A stretch of DNA of 64,000 nucleotides from Vanilla planifolia (Eukaryota > Streptophyta > Magnoliopsida > Asparagales > Orchidaceae), in contig CM043870.1 in assembly GCA_023846275.1 (NCBI GenBank), forward strand, positions 8,245,527 to 8,309,526, in the 5' to 3' direction. A model generated the notes under the pieces. That model was not told the DNA's origin, ran no database searches, and saw nothing but the letters and a program-made list of their open reading frames with translations. The position numbers and the translations under genes are program-made. Numbering within the stretch: position 1 is the first letter of the stretch; every line of letters begins with the position of its first letter. Below, one piece after another: positions 60,241 to 64,000 of the stretch.

Positions 60241-63200
60241 ATGAGGGCTGTGGAGATCACGACTTTCGGCGGACCCGAGGTTCTTGAGCTTCGAGAAGTG
60301 GGGGAGCCGGAAGTTACCGATGGAGAGGTCCTCATCAGGGTGGAAGCTGCTGGAGTCAACCGTGCTGATACCATCCAGAGAAGGGGCAGCCATCCGCCGC
60401 CCGATGGCGCCAGCCCGTACCCTGGACTGGAAGTGTCAGGCACCGTCGTAGCTGTTGGCAGTTCCGTTAACCGCTGGAAGGTGGGGGATCAGGTAAAAGA
60501 AACGAAGTTTTGTATTTGTTCGTAATCTTTCTTCTGCTGGACTTGAAGGCGATCACTTCTTCTTAATCAGGTTAACCTTTTTGCATCAAGTTTTGAACTC
60601 TGGATCAGTCGAATCTGTTATTTAAGCTTTAAACTTAACTGTGCCTGGATTACTAGAAAATTTATAAAAGTTTAGAGATTCTCTTTGTTGATTGCGTGTC
60701 AGATTTCGACAACTACACTAAATTTATACGTATTGTTCAATTTATGTCAGGTTTGGTTGTTGATTGTCTGGAAAGTAGACCACTAACATGTATTTTTTTT
60801 TATTCTTCAATCCTTATTTTTGTTGAAGAAAATTAGTTATCGTGAGACTCCCACAACTCTTTTTGTATCGGAAGGTCTTGGCAGCTACTAAGAAACGTTG
60901 AGGTGAGCATTTGGTTGGAATAAGCTGTAAGAACTAAACTGATGTTGAAATGTAATGTTGGAAATACAGCAACTGACGTTGGCTAGGTTGGAAAGAGCTA
61001 AACTGACGTTGAAATATGATGTTGGAAATTCATATAACGACATATTGCCTTTTGATTTTTTAATTGTAGGCATTGAATTATAGTTTTGATTTTAAATTTT
61101 TCTTAAAACTTAGTGTCTGTCTACTAGCCGTTGTTATGTTGTTCTCCAAACGGAAATTCTACAAGATGTTGTTTAGGGAGATCGTATTGTTGTTGTTGTA
61201 ACCCTGAAACAAACAAACATTTGAATCTATCACACTTAATGACTTTGTAAGCTGTTTGTGAAGTGAAGCATTTAGCAAATTTGCTGATGTTAAGGAAAAC
61301 TTATCACTAGAATACTACTGCAAAGGTTCCAAAAAGATAAAAATTGGTGTAGGATGTGTTCTCTTGATGTAATTTAGAACTATTATTTGTAATTACAGGT
61401 TTGTGCTCTTCTTGGTGGAGGTGGTTATGCAGAAAAGGTTGCAGTACCTGCAGGGCAGGTGCTTCCAATACCCAAAGGCATATCTGTGAAGGATGCAGCA
61501 AGTTTGGTTGAGGTTGCTTGCACGGTTTGGTCAACAGTCTTCATGACGAGCCACTTGACGGCCGGTGAAACTTTTCTGGTTATTATCTTTATCATTTTTT
61601 GTTGCTATTGCTATTTAGCTTACTAGATCATTTACTAGGGGAGTTTTTGTTCATTGGTGAAAATTTTTATCAAGAAGTGGGATTTGGAAATCTTTCATAG
61701 TTATTGTTCTCCACATTAAGCAACACCCTTCAATAGTTCCCAAATTTGATCAGTCTTACATTCTTTGGGAGATCACGTGGGGGTTCCAGGAAGATGATGG
61801 AGAAGTTTGTATTCTAAACTGCTCAAATATAAATTTTACAACCTCTCAAGTCGTCTTCATTTATCACCTGGTTCACTTTCTCCTTTGTGCACCTTGCTTT
61901 CACAGTTTCTAGAGGAGCTTCTTGTGTTGTGGAGAGGATGATGATGCCCAACAAACTTGGGAAGGACTGAGAGTGGAGTAGAAGATGAGAGGAATGGGAG
62001 AAGCTGAAGTTCATATTTAAAAGGAGACCTCAACCTTGTACATCAAATTTGAAAACCAAAAACTACTTCATTTGTCTGCCAAATTCATACTAAGCCATAT
62101 ATAATTACAAAAGCAGTGTCATCTATAGATCTTGGTTTTATTTGAATACTATTAGCTAATTAGGTAACCATCTTTCTACCGACCATCTAATCCGTCGACA
62201 ACTTGATAATTCAATGAATGGTATGATATTGTTTTATGACCAGGCTTACTATGACCTAATTATGGGCTCAATAACTAAGACTTTATGAAAAACAAAACTT
62301 GATGGCATTGGGAGCGAGCTTTCTTCTACAGTGTTTTTCCTGTCTTTGAATCTGATTCATCAAACATATTTTGTAGATGGTGTTAACTACTCCAACCATG
62401 ATCTTTAAATCATGTCAAACATTGATATGTAACATTTGTTAAAGAATCTGTATTTAATATGTAGGTTCATGGTGGATCTAGTGGCATTGGCACATTTGCC
62501 ATCCAGATTGCTAAGTACTACGGAATACGGGTATTTGTCACAGCAGGTATTACGACAAATACATTATTAACTTTTCTAACGATAACGTAATTTATGCATT
62601 CATAATCATCGAATCACAGGGAGCGAAGAAAAACTAGCTGCTTGCAAGAATTTGGGTGCAGATGTTTGCATAAATTACAAAACCGAAGACTTTGTTGCCC
62701 GAGTTAAGGAAGAAACTGGAGGAAAGGGTACGACGGTTTTATGAATTGCTATGCTATCGTTGCTTGTTCATGTTATCGACCATCTATCTCTACAGGTGTT
62801 GACGTTATACTCGACAGCATTGGTGCAGCTTACTTGCAGCGAAATCTTGACAGTCTAAACGTCGATGGAAGGCTATTCATCATCGGATTCCTGGGAGGCA
62901 CGGTTGCGGAGGTGAACCTGGGACGGATTCTTGCAAGACGCTTGACCATTCAAGGTGTCAGGCTTTGTTTGACATCTACTTATGAAATGCATGTCTTTTA
63001 AGAAGTTTTATGTTTTCTTGATGAACACTTCAAATTTTACTAATTACAACCAGTGATTGATCTGGTTTTATGGTTCTCATTGTAGCGGCTGGATTGAGAA
63101 ATAGAAGTATTGAGAACAAGGCTGCAATTGTATCTGCAGTAGAGAAGCACGTTTGGCCAGCAGTTGAAGCAGGCAAGGTAAAGCCTGTGGTCTACAAGAC

Positions 63201-63282
63201 TCTTCCATTATCTGAAGCTGCTGAGGCTCACAGAATACTGGAGAGTAGTGCTCACATTGGTAAGATTCTACTTATTCCATGA
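60241..63282 (+). CDS. Quinone oxidoreductase, PIG3/TP53I3-like (zinc-free MDR)
   Basis: NADPH-dependent quinone reductase of the medium-chain dehydrogenase/reductase superfamily, probably cytosolic. Six exons, all GT-AG and in phase: 60,241-60,492, 61,399-61,578, 62,465-62,546, 62,620-62,727, 62,796-62,954 and 63,086-63,282 (stop TGA), 325 aa, close to human TP53I3 and its plant homologues. Start is ATG 60,241 ([16 protein letters not shown]); the frame is open further left but has no ATG. The GroES-like fold covers about residues 1-110 with AGVNRAD at 37-43; the Rossmann NADPH motif GGSSGIG is at 147-153, then [40 protein letters not shown] and the C-terminal [12 protein letters not shown]. 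The zinc ligands of classical alcohol dehydrogenases are absent, as expected. Exon 1 is strongly GC-rich compared with the rest. Confidence 0.95.
60913..61029. repeat. 73-bp tandem duplication in intron 1 of the oxidoreductase gene
   Basis: GGTTGGAA starts units at 60,913 and 60,986; both contain CTAAACTGA(T/C)GTTGAAAT and ATGTTGGAAAT. Confidence 0.6.
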
Positions 63283-63314
63283 ACAGGAGAAGAACAGGGG
63301 AACGTTATCCTTTC

Positions 63315-63320
63315 AATAAA
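63315..63320 (+). terminator. Possible poly(A) signal of the oxidoreductase gene
   Basis: AATAAA 33 bp after the stop codon. Close to the stop, and plant signals are loose, so a later site may be used. Confidence 0.3.
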
Positions 63321-64000
63321 TTCTAGTAACAATTGTGGAAGACTAATGGGTTATGTTTCCTACTCATCGTGTATCGGATTTATCTATGCTGTTTAGGGTT
63401 TGTTCTCTGCTTTTGTTTTTCTTTTAAGAGAAGTCGGAGGGATTTACCAAGTGATCTCTATATGGTGGGAGATTTGCATTGATGGAACTTCAAAAGGTTG
63501 GTTCTAATGTATTTTTAATGTAAAAACTTAATAATTCAAAACTATTAAGTTTGTGATGGAAATTATGTTAATTATATGTTAAAATTTTAATATTATTTTT
63601 AACTGATAATCTTCACATCCCTTTAATAGCAATGCCTGAAACGAAGTTGACTCTCAACACTTTATAGTTGCATGCATTTGTTAACAGAGCTCCTCCTTCA
63701 CAACAGGTGACGATGTAATGAACCACCCCTATCTTGAAAACCATATAAGAATGACAATGGGGGCTGCATTTGAGCTTGCTTGATTGACATATATCGATAG
63801 TGTGAAATTGAAAGACCTTATGATGTATGATAGAAAAATAGGATCCTTCTAAAATACAAATGAAAAATAATATACTAAAAAATAAATGAAATAAAAAGCG
63901 AAGTTCAACAAATAAAAGAAGAGAAAATAGAGAAAAAATAGCATGATCTGTGTGAAAGCTTATAGAAAATGGAATGAGATGAAAGAGAACATATATCCCT
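63321..64000. other. 3' flank of the oxidoreductase gene
   Basis: 3' UTR followed by AT-rich spacer. No gene, RNA gene or repeat recognised to the window end. Confidence 0.5.

Noticed and set aside
1..64000. tRNA, rRNA or CRISPR-like arrays
   Set aside because: None seen on reading either strand. The regular repeats present are minisatellites, TA runs and LTRs, without CRISPR spacer structure. A tRNAscan or Infernal run would settle small RNA genes.

Overview
This window is nuclear DNA from a flowering plant. The evidence is intron-rich genes with GT-AG junctions, a plant-type RAD23 pair, a plant-lineage NUDT-type Nudix hydrolase, Ty3/gypsy LTR elements primed by initiator-Met tRNA, and long AT-rich intergenic tracts. 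GC-rich first exons in the oxidoreductase and Nudix genes would suit a monocot, but that is weak evidence. The species cannot be told from the sequence.

Layout. Positions 1-18,336 hold a head-to-tail pair of RAD23 genes: copy A is cut off by the left edge of the window and copy B is complete (11 exons, 389 aa). Their introns are also alignable, so the whole gene was duplicated. Positions 18,337-23,370 are AT-rich intergenic DNA with one unrecognised gene relic and pieces of a repeat family. Positions 23,370-43,595 are a nest of LTR retrotransposons. A very decayed, internally deleted Tekay/Del-like element was split in its 5' LTR by a young element of the same lineage (28,800-38,119) and by a solo LTR of the same family (26,693-28,794). 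All three boundaries carry the same 5-bp GTTAT. Positions 43,600-53,980 are old repeats: a 104-bp tandem array, TA microsatellites, a decayed LINE whose ORF1 and pol tail now lie about 4.4 kb apart, and between them an AT-rich element with inverted ends. Positions 54,021-55,475 (minus strand) hold a five-exon Nudix hydrolase gene. Positions 55,800-60,240 are AT-rich and apparently empty. Positions 60,241-63,282 hold a six-exon quinone oxidoreductase of the PIG3/TP53I3-like MDR group.

The three cellular gene types have unrelated roles: shuttling ubiquitinated proteins to the proteasome and DNA-damage recognition (RAD23), nucleotide or inositol pyrophosphate hydrolysis (Nudix), and NADPH-dependent quinone reduction (oxidoreductase). 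Nothing suggests they work as a cluster. The most unusual signals are in the young LTR family. Each LTR has three consecutive hairpin modules whose closing stems covary while a 16-nt unpaired segment stays fixed. Each also has a 21-bp GC-rich minisatellite that differs by exactly four units between the two LTRs of one element, and conserved splice-like junctions in the leader. The pol region has a diverged 107-bp AGGT-bounded duplication that looks like a newborn intron.
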